This document shows, one piece after another, positions 11,969 through 23,330 of a DNA stretch of 64,000 bases. Below the pieces are notes generated by a model. The model searched no databases. It had not been told where the DNA came from and saw nothing but the letters and a program-made list of their open reading frames with translations. Every line of letters starts with the position of its first letter. Position 1 is the stretch's first letter. The position numbers were made by a program, and so were the translations under genes. Source of the DNA: Climacium dendroides (lineage: Eukaryota > Streptophyta > Bryopsida > Hypnales > Climaciaceae); the NCBI GenBank assembly GCA_950106755.1, contig OX467086.1, forward strand, positions 18,618,001-18,682,000, given 5' to 3'.

Positions 11969-14900
11969 TTAATTTGATTTGAACTTTCTCGATGGTGTCT
12001 TCCGGAATACTCCACGGAAGTCATCGACACCCTGCACAGATATAGTAACAAATCAGTTCAATCCTGATGTAAGGCCACATTTGACTACGAGTTGACAAGT
12101 TTGGTGTTATAAAGGAAACGCTTGATGGGAAAGTGGTCGCTAGTATAAGACCCTGTTGTATTTAAAGAACCAGAGGTCAATGTAATTAACCCCTACGGAA
12201 CCTCATTCTTGTAAGTTTATTATTAGACCCTAAGCGGGACAGGCTGCACGGCCTTCCGGCCTTATCAGACCCTACTCACTTAGCAATTTAAGTTCGTGAT
12301 TTACAAGGGTCCGCTGAACTAGAAAGTAGGGTCTTGATTATTTCTACAATCACCATTCAAAACTAGCCCTCAAGACGAGTCCAGAAAGTACATCCGGCAG
12401 GCCCTCTCGAAGAACTCACAAATAGCTAGGGATTGTACCTTGGTCAGAATAAATAGAACGATGTAGAGAAGTATCAAATATGATCCAACAACAAGCGCTA
12501 CAATGAAGTCAAATGTTACACTGGCCACCTGCCACCATCAGCCACACAACTTCAGCGAACTTTACATCATATACTGTTAAAAAGTGAACTCAGCAAACAA
12601 GGGCTGAAATCACAATCCAGGTTTATAAAATTAATCTAAGAATACTCATTGCAAGAATGGATATAAATGTACAAACCTGATACACATTAAGTTGAGCCTT
12701 CGTCGTTTCATAAAATACAAAAGTGGAATCTAATGTCTCATGCTGTAAACTTGCATCTTTTGTGTGCTGTGCTAATTCCTGTAAAGACGAGGTTTGGATC
12801 ATCTCAGTTCCAAAATTGCAACTTAATAGCAGTTGCAAAAGTTAACCACCAAATACTACTTAATAAAGGGCAGGCAAGATCAATACTTCAAAAAAACATG
12901 GCAACAGGCTACAATACCTTGCGCAAATCAGCGATAATAGGGGCGTTCTTTCCAAGAAAAGGAGCAACTCGGGGTGTGCTACCCAGTAAATCAAGCCAAG
13001 AACGCACATACGCAGGATCAAGAGCCAGATCAGATCCTGCTGCAAACACCTCAACCTGCGACCCTTGCTGACCATAAATACGTCTCTGATGCACAAACAC
13101 AATTACATTTAGACAATTCCCACTGAAAATCAAAATTAAAACACTGGCTTGCAATACCAGGAATCATTTCTGATTGGTGCTGTTTTGAGTTCACAATTTG
13201 ATCATCACCAGAGTTGTACTAAAGAATAGCAATTCAGCAATAGTTAAACATTCAGGTGAAATTTAGACATCAAAAGAAATAGTAAATACACATAAGCAGT
13301 AATTGAAGCGTAAATCATGGCCTAACTAAATGCACCCTGGAAATGCAGGCTATCAAAACAGAATCATCCTGCAGCAAACCACTAATCATAGATGCAGAAA
13401 TTGATGAAGAGTGTTGAAGAAACATTACCGCTAAACTCTCTGCAACAAGCTTAATATTTTTCAATACGGCAGTCTCATTCACAGCTCTCCTGCACATTTT
13501 GGAAACAAGGAGATAAATTCAACTGGAAAACAGAGTCTGTTAAATACAAATGAATAAAAGGATTACCAAAGATCACCCGCAGTCAAGTTTAGAACGATGA
13601 ATTTGTACCTAGTGTCTGCTATGCCTCCAGTTCGCTCAAACAACTCGGGAGCTTCTTCCAACTGCGACAAGGTCGCAGCAGTAATACGTTGTCGGGAAAA
13701 TTGTTCATGCTCCCATGCTACCTGCATTAATTCACCCGAAATGTTAAGACCACAAACATTCACACCCTATTCTCAGACAAGCTGCACCTCTGCAATAAGT
13801 ACACACCTCATCATGGTGAAGCTAAATTTCATACACCTAACAAAAATTGTCATATCGAAACCCCAAAGAACTCGACGCTGGAATAGTATCAGTCCAATTC
13901 TAAGAGAGAGATCCAGAATTCACAATCCAGAACATAAATAACAAGATGATACATACCCGCGAGTTGGAGATGTTGATCTTCTTATGCTTGAGTTCCACAG
14001 TCAAACCCAAACCTTCAGCCACATTTTGAATCTCCTGCAAGATGACATCCGTCAAATACTTCAGAACAGAAAATTATTCAAAGAAGTGAAGCCACGCCTT
14101 ATTAAGAAAATCAGAAAATCATTCTTCCTTCCAATAATGCATTTTCATACTCTGCAAATAGTCAGGACTTTGAATCTTCTCGACTGTGAAAACTAGTCCT
14201 GGATGCACTCGATAACGACCATTCAAGAGAACGAGCTCTAGAGTAGAGCGCGTCTCAATCAGTAGCAACAAGATATAATGTAATTACTTCAATACATAAA
14301 GGATGATGAAAGAGGACATACAGAAAGTATCTGTTTGATAAATGCGTTTTCAGGAGGTTTGGACACATGCAACCACATCCGATCACTTGAAGAACCAAGA
14401 GAATTCAAACACAGAGCATACTCCATGCTTTCTCTCAACCGCTGATCGAAGTTTCGAAGCCACTGCATAGCACACATACAAATCAGGTAAAATCGCACCA
14501 AGGTAAACTTCAAGGAGAAAAGAGTCACACATAGAAAAGAGTCGCACATAGGAATTGATATACATACATGGACCAATTACTCTAAGAATTAAGTACAGAA
14601 CAGATGAATACAACAGAAGACTCACATTGTGTGTACCATTGTAGTTATATGGGCCCCCAGATGTCAAACCAAAAAGCAAGTTATAGGGTCCCCTCGTGTT
14701 AGGGTTGGCATACAACCGTGAAAACAACCGGGCCAGCTCCAACAGCATGACAACTCCGCTTCCGCTGCTGCCACTACCTACTGCTAGTGCCTGCAACCAC
14801 CAACCAAAATCACTAGTACCGTTTATTTGAAGCCCACCGCAACAGCACCCTCAATCCAAATAGCTAAAACTGAGCCTAATCCCCTCATAAACACTGTTCA

Positions 14901-16965
14901 TACGACATTCTGAAAAACCAGCACATGACTTACAGGAGCTGCTCCGAAAGTGTCGTATGATGCCACTATGGCAATGGTTGGCAGCATTGAATTATCACCT
15001 TCAGCTCGCAGTCCTGGTAACCATCCCTGCACGCCCAAAGTAATTCATCAGTCAAATAATAAGGTGAAACAGCATGATTCAATTCAGTTTCAGCATGCAA
15101 TAGTTGAATAAACACGTCATTAAGCCTACATAAATTGAAACCTCAAGGCAACTCAAAAAGGCATGCAAAAAAAAACTACAAGTTTGTAGCCTTGCAAAGA
15201 CGCTGATTTTCTAGCACTGCTGATTAATTAGTAAGCGCAGAGAAATACTTGGATGTTGGTAATTGTCGACGTTGATATCTTCTTGGGTTCAGACACTGAT
15301 GCGACCAATTTGTATCTGCAAGACATTCCGCAACAATGGAAATCAATTAAACAATAGCCATGAAACGGATTTCAGTGTCCTCTGGGCTCTGAACACCTCT
15401 CAACCACTGGAGTTCGCATCCAATACATCGATCCGTCGTCACCATCGATTTACTAGTGTCTGAGAGACCTGATTTAAACATTGGTAATTTTCATTGCACC
15501 TCAGGGATTAGAGCTAAAATGCCACATACCCCCCAGTAGTAACCGTGGCAGGCCTGCCCGCCGCATCATTAGCGGAAATCTCGCGAAGAATGTCCTTCAC
15601 GTTGTCATCCTCGTATGCAAAATAAACTGCATACTGCAAAAAGAACCAATTTTCGCGGCCATTTAATCGTTTCCATCTCATTTGTAGGTTGAATCTCAAA
15701 TCGTTAATGACCCTAATTCCTGCTCCCGTCCTGCCGTTGTATTATTTATAACCAAACAAAAGGACAGAAATATTATAGAGGACCCTTGTGCATTCGAAAA
15801 AAACAAAGGTCAATAAGAACAGCCACTTCCGTGAGAAAAGTTTATTAAACCCTAAGTGGGAGGGTTTGCACAGCCTAGACGCCATTCCAGCCTCATTCCA
15901 AACCCAATAGGCTAAACCTCACACTGATCCATAGGGTTTATCATTTATGAGGGTTTTCAAAGAGCGCCCTGAAGCCAGGATTGGGGTCTCCAACTGCAGG
16001 GTGTCTTTCAAGCATCGGGCCTAGAGGAGAAAACCCTAGATTTCCTTCTCCGGGTCCTCTACATTACAAACCAGCCCAAACGTTTTACTCTTTGACCCTG
16101 CATACATATTCTCTAATACCACTTTTTTCTTCAAATTTGACAATGGAACATCATGCTCCTCAGAAAACTAACTAGATTCTCACGAGACCAGCTAACAAAG
16201 ATCTCACTTTTAGAAATCTAAACCTCGCAGCCTTGTTCTTCAACCCTAAACTGGCGTTACTCACGATGCTGTCATTGAGATGCACAACCTGAGCTAGTCA
16301 TCCAAGTGTACTGCATTCGTGATCTCCCATGAATACGATTGGAGCAAGACCTCAAAGAAAAAGCCGTAGATTCAGCTCAGCCCCCAAAAACGTCCACTAG
16401 CGTTTCACTACTTCTCCTTCCCTTCGACAAAGCAGATTGTCCACAGAGCACAAACCTCGAAAGTGTTCTGAACAAGCCATTGCTCCAGCTTCTCCAGGAC
16501 TTTCGCGACGTGCTCATCCGAATCTTCACCATCTCCGCCACCAGATTCATTGGATCGTTGCGGAAGCAGCAAGAGAAGACCTCCCAGCAGTCCCTTGTTC
16601 TGCACAAACTCTACAAACCACAAGCATGGGTTTATCAACCACCAAACCCTAATCGCCAAACAATCCACACAATCCAACATCACCAAGGCCCCGTGCGTAC
16701 CATTGAGCGAAGTGATATTGACTTTGAGCACAGGCAAGATGACGACAGTCCGCGAGAGGTCCGCCCCCGGCACGTCCAGCCCCGAAGTCGCGTGATGGTT
16801 GAGCGCGGCGCGGCGCGACCCCATGGGCGTCCCGCGCACGTCGTACTGGATCAGACGGTACACATCGACCACGGCCGCCGCATCAGCGACCACCATGCTC
16901 ATGAGCAACGTCACGAGGGCAACCACTGCCTGGCCCATCACAGAAGGCCTTCGCACACACCTCAT
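11969..16965 (-). CDS. NCLN: Nicalin (BOS complex subunit NCLN)
   Basis: An ER membrane glycoprotein related to M28 peptidases. In animals it pairs with NOMO and TMEM147 at the multipass translocon. Fourteen exons: 16701-16965, 16456-16610, 15530-15633, 15249-15315, 14934-15026, 14626-14790, 14322-14462, 13957-14034, 13609-13721, 13429-13489, 12918-13085, 12677-12778, 12439-12528, 11969-12031. Every junction is GT-AG and in phase. The total is 554 aa (human 563). A signal peptide covers about residues 1-30 and is followed by VVDVYRLIQYD. Then come IAIVASYDTFGAAP, LLELARLFSRLY, LHVSKPPENAFIKQIL, ELKHKKINISNSR and VAWEHEQFSRQRI. A C-terminal TM segment spans about 505-532, with a short basic tail. 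The Asp of the usual 'DSNGSG' motif is Gly here (VGSGSSGSGV); nicalin is already considered non-catalytic. The last exon (63 bp) is inferred from a strong acceptor. Reading through exon 13 would instead give a 22-residue tail ending at 12370. Confidence 0.93.
12170..12330. repeat. Intronic repeat, copy 1
   Basis: This GC-richer stretch in the last nicalin intron resembles 15835-15960 in intron 2 of the same gene. Both run from a 'gtttatta' lead-in through 'ccctaagcggga' or 'ccctaagtggga' to a 'gcct...cattc' segment. They share roughly 60-70% identity in places. This may be two copies of a short interspersed or non-autonomous element. Confidence 0.3.
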
Positions 16966-17593
16966 TTCTCCCGCTTCCTTTCCTTTCCAACAGCGATAAG
17001 GAGCAAACCGGGTGGCCCCTCCTCTGTGAAACACAAAGTCACCAAACAGTCCTCAATCTCATCGCAAAACTGGTAGCAGATACTGCAACTGGATCGGAAA
17101 ACAACAGTGATTCTAGCTTGTGCACGGGAAATTCTGTTCTGCTGGTGCAAAATGCACAATTTTGAAACGTTTTTTGATCGGAAAAAGCTCACCTGCTACG
17201 AGTGCCAGTGACGAGCTGGGGTTCCCCAGAAACGGAAACGAAAAGAAGTGGCAATGATCTGAGCATCTGCGGAAGGAGCCGGACGATGCTGTTCTGAGAC
17301 GAGCCAGGGGTGCTTGTTTTAGCTGCGTTCTATATTCGGAACAGTCCGTGAGAGAAATTAGATGAATGTATCGGTTAACGTTCATCCAAGGTAGGACTGA
17401 AAAGTGATTCTGATACTCCTCTGATATGGATGTACTGGACACAGTGTAGTACATGGGGCATTCATTCCTTGTAACACCAACCCTATGACAGCAGAATGAC
17501 CGGTTTGTCTTGTTGGTAGTATTGAAAAATTCTAAATTTTTTTCCCACATGAAGACAAATGTGAGAAATGGGGAGAGAAATTGAAATTTTATT
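16966..17593. other. Nicalin upstream region
   Basis: Sequence 5' of the nicalin start codon, expected to hold its 5' UTR and promoter. Minus-strand frames here have no recognised product. No strong TATA box was seen. Confidence 0.35.
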
Positions 17594-17911
17594 TTTGTGA
17601 CTAGCAGTTGGCGCTTGCTTTGCTACGCATTAACTATATTACTTTCATCAATTTCTCATGTGATAGAATGTAGATTAATAAAGTGTGTATAATCTTTAAA
17701 TGAAAATATTAACATCTTCATACAATATTCTTTGGAAATACATATATTGTGCAATAAAAAGTAATTAAAGAAAATCTTTATATCATAATTTTCGCAAAAA
17801 AAATCTTTGCAAACATGAAAACATTGCAAGGACACCACCACTTGATAAATTTCTTCACTTACAAACAATGGTGACCAAATTTGAAGAATTAAAATGCAAA
17901 TTTGTGAAATT

Positions 17912-18262
17912 GCAAAGACTTTGTAAATACTTTGTTGTAGAATCCAAAATTGCTTCAATCTAATAAAGCTTCAAATCATTTGGTAGTAAGAAATGAAATG
18001 GCAAAGACTTTGTAAATACTTTGTTGTAGAATCCAAAATTGCTTCAATCTAATAAAGCTTCAAATCATTTGGTAGTAAGAAATGAAGTGGCAAAGACTTT
18101 GTAAATACTTTGTTGTAGAATCCAAAATTGCTTCAATCTAATAAAGCTTCAAATCATTTGGTAGTAAGAAATGAAGTGGCAAAGACTTTGTAAATACTTT
18201 GTTGTAGAATCCAAAATTGCTTCAATCTAATAAAGCTTCAAATCATTTGGTAGTAAGAAAAG
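17912..18262. repeat. 89-bp tandem repeat, 4 copies
   Basis: Units start at 17912, 18001, 18090 and 18179 ('gcaaagactttgtaaatact'), exactly 89 bp apart. They are nearly identical, with single-base differences such as gaaatgg/gaagtgg at the unit ends. A diverged single relative is at about 18850-18950. The near identity points to recent amplification. There are no unique spacers, so this is not CRISPR-like. Confidence 0.92.
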
Positions 18263-18366
18263 AACATTAGAATTGAAAACATTCAAAGCTTAGAAAATCA
18301 TAGAATTGTGGAAGTAAAATGAAGCGTGAAGCCAAGAAATATGAAACCTCCATAATTTTACTATAC

Positions 18367-19385
18367 CTTTGTAATATCACATTTTAATATTGTGTGATAT
18401 TACAGAAGTGAAATGGCCGTTAAAACTCTATAATACCATATTGTGTATAAATATGATATTACAGAGGGATTGGACCTCTGTAATATCACACAGTGTAAAA
18501 ATGTGATATTACGGAAGGCCTTGTAATTTTAGTAGTATGATAGTATGACCAGCGGTTGGCGCTTGCAATGCTATGCATTCATCATTAGAATTTTATAAGA
18601 ATTTTTATGTATTAGATAAAATGTAAAACAAAAATTTCAATAAATCTTCAAATAAAAATGACTAAAATCTTTGTATATTTTTTTTTATAAGTAAGCATAT
18701 ATTCAAATGTACAATAGAAATTTATTGAATGATGAATGAAACATATACAATGATAAATGCTATAAAAACAATACACATACATTAGAATGCATTAGAAATT
18801 TGACTCCATTGTTGCAAAAAATGGCAACCCAAATTGAAGAATTGAAACTTATAAATCTCAATAACTTTGTGAACAACTTAATTGTTGTGGAATCCAAAAT
18901 CACTTCAATTGAATAAATTTCTCAAAATCATTTAGTAGTAGCAATAGAAAATTGAAACCATGAAAGCTCAAAGCTCACAAAAGCACAAAATCATAAAAAG
19001 TGCAAAGAAGTATAAAGCCAAGAGAAGCAATGGATTTGCTACCTCTATAATATCATCCTATGGATCCTCTTTAATATCACCTCAATTGCAACAACTATAT
19101 TATTTCTATAATATCACCCTTTGTAAAAAGTGATATTACAGAAGTGATTGCAAATTGCTACTCTATTTCTGTAATATTACATTGTGTGAAAATACGATTT
19201 CTATGTATGCATGATTGAAAATATTTTTACAAAATTTAAAAAATAATTATTTTAAAGACTTATTGAAATCATTATCATGCATTCTATTCAAATATATCAA
19301 AATTTTACTAATATGTGATACAATGAATGCGTAGCATAACAAGTACGAGCCCCTAACATTTGTGATATTATAGAGGAACTTATGA
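18367..19385. repeat. Series of TAATATCAC / GTGATATTA hairpins
   Basis: Clear stem-loops occur at 18367-18408, 18426-18466, 18474-18518 and 19104-19144. Each has 'tgtaatatcac' or 'tataatatcac' facing 'gtgatattacag' across a 9-20 nt loop. Half-sites are at about 19046, 19070, 19170 and 19362. The loops differ while the stems are conserved. This suggests repeated use or duplication of one palindromic module, perhaps transposon subterminal repeats. Confidence 0.65.
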
Positions 19386-19403
19386 TTTTAGTAGTATGAT
19401 GAT

Positions 19404-19535
19404 TTGAAGACCACCAACTTTGAAGGGACAAGAAAAAGTGACAATTTGGGGTGCCTTTTTTATATAATTTGAAGACCACCAACTTAGAAGGAATAAAAGA
19501 AAGTGACAATTTGGGGTACTTTTGCCTTAATATTA
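19404..19535. repeat. Direct repeat, two units of about 65 bp
   Basis: 'gaagaccaccaactt' followed by 'agtgacaatttggggt' occurs at about 19404 and again at about 19469, with small differences between the units. It borders the decayed lectin 3'-end copies. Confidence 0.6.
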
Positions 19536-19599
19536 TGGAAAAAATGAGAAGAGAGAGATATGATATGTTATGTATTGTATATGAAAGAAGGCTAGACAA

Positions 19600-20110
19600 T
19601 TAAATTAGTAGCAATAGCAAGCAAGAGTGAGCTTTTAGAGTTCATTTGCAAGAATGGAAGTTGATCTTCTTTCTTGGCATGATTCTTTAATGTTGAATTT
19701 CTTTCAAGGAGGCTCACACTTTTACTCTCAAGAATTATCATTTGGATTGCCCACCTATAAACAAAAAGTGGTGGCTTTGACTGTTTCTACCTTCATGTTA
19801 TGAAAAGAATGGGAAGAAAGCAACATAACATGTTACGGTATACGAAAGTGGAACCGTGAAGTTAGCAACAACAAGCATGTTAGAGTGATCTTCCAAAGCA
19901 AGTGCATGGCAATGGAGGCCAGACCCTCCTTCTTGGTGCGGTCCTTCATGGTTGGATTTCTCTTGAGGAGGCTCGCATTCTTATTTTAAAAAGTCATGAA
20001 TTGGACCACCCAAAGGGACGAGTTTCGGGTGTTTCTACCTTAATGTAGTGGAAGAATGGGAAGAGAGGAAAAGAGCGTGTTATTTACTCCGTATATGAAA
20101 GAGGACCCGT
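19600..20110 (-). pseudogene. Two decayed tandem copies of the lectin 3' end
   Basis: The last ~100 coding bases of the EUL lectin gene at 20115, with their 3' flank, recur twice at a spacing of about 251-255 bp. The 'agttagcagcaacagcgagc' start of the gene end (20112) corresponds to 'agttagcaacaacaagcatg' (about 19860) and to 'tagtagcaatagcaagcaag' (about 19605). Downstream phrases such as 'ctccttcttggtgcg' and 'gtttctacctt.atgt' also repeat. The copy at 19860 is closer to the gene than the one at 19605. Both lack the rest of the domain and carry changes, so they are not functional. Confidence 0.7.
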
Positions 20111-20114
20111 GAAG

Positions 20115-21183
20115 TTAGCAGCAACAGCGAGCAGGAGTGAGCTTCCAGAGCTGATTGACGGCAATGGAAGCCGGATCCTCCTTCTTGGTGCGATCCTTCA
20201 TGAGCACCACCAGCGTATTCTCCTTCACGCGCGCCTCGCCCTCAGGGCATGGCTCCATGGAGTCGCACTTCATGCACCGGAGCGCGTGCATCACGGTCTC
20301 TGGAGTGCCATTGTACAGCGTGTGGTAATGCCGCCCCTTGTTCGGCGACTCGTACCAGATCACGCTGTCGTCCAGCTTGCTCGGGTCGTAATCAGCCAGC
20401 AGCACCTAATTCAGACACGGAGAAGAAAGTCCATTACATTGCCAATCACAGGAGAATTTCAAAACATCCATGTATGAAATTTAAAAAAATTCCAGAGCCA
20501 ATGTCCGGTGATGATAGAATACGAGACAAAAGGAATGAAATTTGGACACAAAAGGACATTCGACCAGTTCCCATTTTGGATTCCTCCTGTGAATTCTCCA
20601 ATCCTCTGCAGCTGCACAGACCTTAAATCGATCTAGAGTTTTCCTTCTCGTGCACCTCAATCGTTTTGGGAATTGGGTAGTTTACGAATCACGGGGAGAT
20701 TGGGAGATTGCGGGACAGATCAGAATTTTCTCAAATGATTTATGGACTAGGAATGGGTGGAATCGGGGGAAAAGCGGCAAACAGGGGATATCAGTGGTAC
20801 AAAAAAATTCTGCTGGCAATACTGTAAGCTGGGAATGGTAATCTGGGAACCACAGACCATCTTCTAGTGAATGAATATATAGTGTGTAACAGTACCTGCT
20901 TGCCTTCCTCTGGCGCCACGCGAATGGCCTTCCCGGTGTCTTTGTGAATGAGTGAGAATCCGCCCTCGCGGTCGAAAGCCCACGCCATCTTGTTGTCCTT
21001 CAGCCATAGCTGGCTGGTGTCAGTCGGGTCGGCGCTCACGATGCACGTGCCGTAGCCGACGGCGGAGCGCACCGCCACGTTGTAGTTCCCATTGGCCTTG
21101 CAGTGGATTCGCACCAGTTTCGCTGGCGTGCGCCAGTGGCATGTGCAGATGCCCTTGCAGAACTTGCAAATTATCTTGCACAT
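20115..21183 (-). CDS. EUL-domain (Euonymus-type) lectin, Cys-rich ends
   Basis: A carbohydrate-binding beta-trefoil protein, expected in cytosol or nucleus (family knowledge). Exons are 20896-21183 and 20115-20405, phase 0, GT-AG, 192 aa. EUL landmarks in order: LVRIHCKANGNYNVAVR, ADPTDTSQLWLKD, GGFSLIHKDTGKAIRV, ADYDPSKLDDSVIWYES (very like 'VPYNPDVLDESVLWTES' of rice/Arabidopsis EULS3) and NQLWKLTP. Two QxW-type motifs are present. Unusual ends: the N-terminus has six Cys within about 20 residues (CKIICKFCKGICTC) and the C-terminus is RCCC. An upstream in-frame ATG exists at 21216. The TATA-like sequence at 21242-21248 would put transcription start near it, so I chose 21183 (context AAAATG). 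It resembles moss and fern single-domain EULs. Ligand unknown. Confidence 0.82.
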
Positions 21184-21241
21184 TTTCTCGGTTGGAGTAG
21201 AGTAATTACATTTCACGGCTGCAGCAAAAGCATGGACAGGG

Positions 21242-21248
21242 ATATATA
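21242..21248 (-). promoter_or_regulatory. TATA box of the EUL lectin gene
   Basis: The minus strand reads ACTATATATCCC here, about 60 bp before the chosen ATG at 21183. Transcription would start near 21213-21218. The spacing is what supports using the 21183 start codon. Confidence 0.5.
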
Positions 21249-23330
21249 GTTCATCAGATTCTCATGAGAAGAGAGCCTTGAATTAACCCTACTTGATAAA
21301 AGTTTAGTTCCACCACTTGTCTAGTTCACGTATCAATCACGTACCAGGTTCCGAAGTTTCTGTTTCGATCGATGGTCGGTGCTTCCACAGATGTAGCCTG
21401 AACTCCACCCGAGCATCATCCTCTGGTTAATCCATTTGTAACGGTTGCGGACTACAATTCGGGAGATCGGAGGTGGATCCTGCCGCATCAGGAGCCACAT
21501 CCAGGGGTCGATGAGCCATCCCTTCTCATAAATCGGCCAGGAATTGAACAGACAGGCTACATTGTGACATGCGTCTCTTCAGACCGAATGGGTACTTGCC
21601 AATTGAGTGATACCGTTACTTACACCCCTTTAGTCTTCCGCACATTGGACAGACTTGTGAGCAATATCTAAATTAACTTACAACAACTACAGTTTTATTA
21701 TGATTTTATTTCAAGGCTGGGCTTCAGTCACTTGTGTAATGAGACAGCCAGTCACTGAATGTGCTGCACTGTGATTATTGTGCTGCAGATCAGCTTGGCT
21801 GCATGTTATCGGTAGGCTGACAATGCATAGAGGCGTGTGCAGGGCGTGTGCACTTCCTGTGCCTCTTGTGTGAAGGCTGAAAGGGGAAGGGGGATCTCTT
21901 TCTTGCGGTAGAGATTGAGGCACAACGACGCGTTATATATAAATTATTCTAGGTTGTACTTTACGCAAACTTAGATGCATCTGGACAGGGTGCATTCGTG
22001 GCATCTGATTACGGTCAGTCAGATGTCAGATGGGAGTGCAACGTGTGACACACATCTGAGGTGGTTGTTCACTCCCGGAATCCTGAATCAATTCTCATAC
22101 ATTTGACTTAGGGTTCACTGCGTTAGTGGAATCCAAGGCTGATAATTCAGCTTGGAACACTGTATCACACATTCAGCTCAGGGGTAAAGTAGCTAGCTGC
22201 GATTGCCATCACCCATTCTATGTCAAGTTCTGTGCCATTCGAATTTGTTGGAAGAGCTTAGCAACAGAATACTATCAACCGGTAAACAAGTACTGAATGC
22301 ATACCTCTCAAAACGTCAATTTGGTTTCAATTTCATGATTCAGAGCACTGAAATTGTGACACTCAACTAAAGCCCTAAAAACTAAGCCTGGTAGAGATTT
22401 AGGTTTCTAGGCGCCAGTCTCGAAAGAGTGAAGATGTTGTGAATATCTGCCATCATAACGACATACAGTAGACGTTTCTCAGAATCAATAGCTCCTGCAA
22501 CTCTGACCCAATTACAAGTTTTGTATAAACTACTTAAAATAATGCATTTCCATACAGAGAGGATAACGTCCTGTGTGATCCCCTTCACTCGATTGTCATA
22601 TGAAACAGTGAGAGCTATGAAAGCTTGAATGTCGCAGCTCGAATGCATGTTTGTGACTAGAGAGAATCGAGTACACTAACTCCCCAAATGATTCGGTATG
22701 TCCCGCAGTGCGAAGTTCTAGATCGCAGATTGAACATTCCTTCCCGAGAATCTTAAAATAGCCAACCTAGTACAGTTAATTCCAGATCGCACAATTGCAG
22801 ACTTCTGAACTGAAAGAATCACCCACTCCGTGCATCCCTGAATCTCCACCGCTCTCCACCTACGATTCATGAAATCAATCAACGACTGTGATGCCACGAT
22901 CAAATACACAATTCAAATTCCTGACTGGGCAGATTGAACTCAGATTAGCTCGGTCAACGTCACTTCAACATTCATAAACGATACAGAAAATATAAAATTT
23001 GACAGATAAACTCAACTACGGACTGCGCCATAGCTTCGCCCCAGAACCAGACCCATATTCGAAATTTCTCAACATGCAAGTCCGTATATTAACGTTTGGA
23101 TTGAAACTTTAAGTCACGGTTCCACAGAATGTAAACTATAGTTACAAGCAATTTATCGACCATCCCGTCCATCGCCGCGCGCAATCATAATTTTATCGAC
23201 CCGGGCGGGAGGCCATGCAATGAATGGAATGAAATGAAAGCGTCGTCAATCTACTCTAGCTAGCTACGTGCGTGAGTACTAGTTAACGTACGTTACAACC
23301 CACCCCACCAGCCGATTTTTAGATCTTTCG
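21249..23330. other. Intergenic DNA between lectin and ferredoxin 1
   Basis: No recognised gene. On the minus strand, 21344 to about 21585 stays open for about 78 codons with a Trp-rich, protein-like translation (GWLIDPWMWLLMRQDPPPIS) but no start codon and no family I know. It may be an exon remnant. 23240-23300 holds the probable 3' UTR of ferredoxin 1. Confidence 0.35.

Larger units (their letters stand above)
17594..19400. repeat. Composite repeat block with inverted ends and hairpins
   Basis: Three related end-like sequences delimit this AT-rich block. 'gcagttggcgcttgctttgc' at about 17606 and 'gcggttggcgcttgcaatgc' at about 18552 are in direct orientation. A third copy, as reverse complement (tgaatgcgtagcataacaag), is at about 19324-19343. 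The 18552 and 19343 copies face each other and look like terminal inverted repeats of an element of about 800 bp. The block contains the 89-bp tandem array (17912-18262) and the GTGATATTAC hairpins (18367-19385). There is no coding sequence. Confidence 0.45.

Noticed and set aside
16339..17076. 245-codon plus-strand frame
   Set aside because: Lies opposite nicalin exons 1-2, which are supported by homology and splice phase.
17912..18262. CRISPR-like array
   Set aside because: Contiguous 89-bp units without unique spacers, in a plant nuclear context. The 38-bp array at 38188 was rejected for the same reason.
20115..21183. Fascin or ricin-B assignment for the lectin
   Set aside because: General beta-trefoil resemblance only; the DPSKLDDSVIWYES-type segment and overall spacing fit the EUL family specifically.
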